Assembly (NCBI GenBank): GCA_963932145.1
Contig: OZ010605.1
Span: 23,874,172 to 23,938,171, forward strand
DNA from: Acanthosepion lycidas
Taxonomy: Eukaryota > Mollusca > Cephalopoda > Sepiida > Sepiidae
Reading direction: 5' to 3'
DNA: 64,000 bases
Shown: one piece after another, positions 63,336 through 64,000 of the stretch
How the letters are laid out: the number at the start of each line of letters is the position of its first letter
How positions within the stretch are numbered: the first letter of the stretch is position 1
Notes under the pieces: generated by a model
The model's input: the letters and a program-made list of their open reading frames with translations, nothing else
What the model was told of the DNA's origin: nothing
Database searches by the model: none
Position numbers and translations under genes: made by a program

Positions 63336-63525
63336 ACCGGTTTCGTTAAATAATTTACAAATGTTGTCTCTACTTATCCTTGATAGGATCCTTTCATATT
63401 CGCATATAAACATTTCTGTGCGGTTATTAAAAGACGAGAGGGAAATACCGTGTTGGCTTATATCGTGTTTATTCCGAGTACTTTCGACATAGCATAAGGT
63501 CATCATCAGAGTATTATTAATTATA
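63333..63525 (-). mobile_element. Retroelement terminal segment with hammerhead-like core, second example
   Basis: On the minus strand, CTGATGA (63,509-63,503) is followed by one extra base, stem II GAC (63,501-63,499) and GTC (63,488-63,486) around a 10-nt loop. Then come GAA, self-complementary AGTACT and C (63,485-63,476). The core heptamer and the GAAA are canonical. The extra base before stem II is the same irregularity as in the copy at 3.9 kb. Stem I can form only weakly (ATACT with GGAAT, one mismatch). The element then runs about 140 bp to the (TA)n tract. A Penelope-like origin is inferred; no ORF is present. Confidence 0.45.
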
Positions 63526-63761
63526 GTGTAACAATTTAGGGTTCATGGTTGTGTGGACTAAAAAATTTTGTGGTCATTCAAAAATTACCTTTTCTATATG
63601 TGAACTCGGGAACGCAGTGTCCTGGCTTAGGTGAGGCAGACCCCGTTTAAAGAGAGGTAACTTTGTATATTGAGGAATAATTCTGAAACTGAGTAGATGC
63701 TAGATAAAGGGAAAAACTATTAATGACAAGCGCTAGCATTTAAATATTATCTATTATACGC

Positions 63762-63762
<1 letters not shown>
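63526..63762. other. Spacer
   Basis: No gene or named repeat is seen. Confidence 0.4.

Positions 63763-63842
<80 letters not shown>
63763..63842. repeat. (TA)n microsatellite
   Basis: A pure TA run of about 80 bp, the longest in the window. Confidence 0.97.
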
Positions 63843-63845
<3 letters not shown>

Positions 63846-63938
63846 TTTTTGGTTCTTGGTGGTTTTTGATTTATTTATCGATATTCATGTTAATTATTCT
63901 GAAGAACTCTTCCCTATGGGACCTAAGCTTTTATGTGG

Positions 63939-63990
63939 AGTACTAGATTGGCAGCTAGGTCTCACCATTTTACAGTTGAAATGGCTAGCT
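63939..63990 (+). repeat. Dispersed repeat fragment, copy 2
   Basis: GTACTAGATTGGCAGCTAGG and the following bases match 61,525-61,571. It runs toward the window edge. Confidence 0.75.
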
Positions 63991-64000
63991 GTAACCGTAA

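Overview
The window looks like intergenic, heterochromatin-like DNA from an animal nuclear genome. I see no intact protein-coding gene, no tRNA or rRNA gene, no operon structure and no CRISPR. A cephalopod (Octopus-like) is my best guess, inferred from the mix of elements: long (TA)n and (TAGA/TCTA)n microsatellites, a tRNA-derived SINE, decayed LINE reverse-transcriptase tails, and short palindromic mariner-type MITEs in AT-rich DNA. I cannot confirm the species.

Layout. (1) 1-13,075: a left flank of old mobile-element debris. It holds two LINE 3' ends facing tail to tail (1-115 on +, 1,111-1,960 on -), a second LINE remnant (4,313-5,010, -), a SINE set between TAGA microsatellites (3,343-3,752), three mariner MITEs, a hammerhead-like motif next to a microsatellite (3,811-3,960), two GC-rich stem-loop/tandem islands (8,840-9,115 and 9,690-10,112), a long inverted repeat (10,703-10,890) and several (TA)n tracts. 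(2) 13,076-58,735: one uninterrupted 45.7-kb satellite of about 930 head-to-tail copies of a 49-bp unit. Superimposed on it are nested higher-order repeats with periods 441, 818, 1,407, 1,796, 1,862, 4,279 and about 8,618 bp. No other element interrupts it. (3) 58,736-64,000: a right flank with a 1.3-kb interrupted GATA array (59,644-60,923), a fourth mariner MITE, a hairpin repeat related to one on the left side of the satellite, a second hammerhead-like element and three long (TA)n tracts.

The main feature is the satellite. Its unit is 29% GC and strongly T-rich on the + strand. It has a nearly invariant block of about 25 bp and two short windows where most variation falls. Three units equal 147 bp, the length of DNA in a nucleosome core. 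Because 49 is not a multiple of 3 and each unit carries TGA triplets, no reading frame stays open. The predicted proteins in the window are either repeat translations (for example poly-YLSI from GATA DNA) or short chance frames. The exception is a stretch at 1,617-1,952 (-) that is part of a dead LINE reverse transcriptase.
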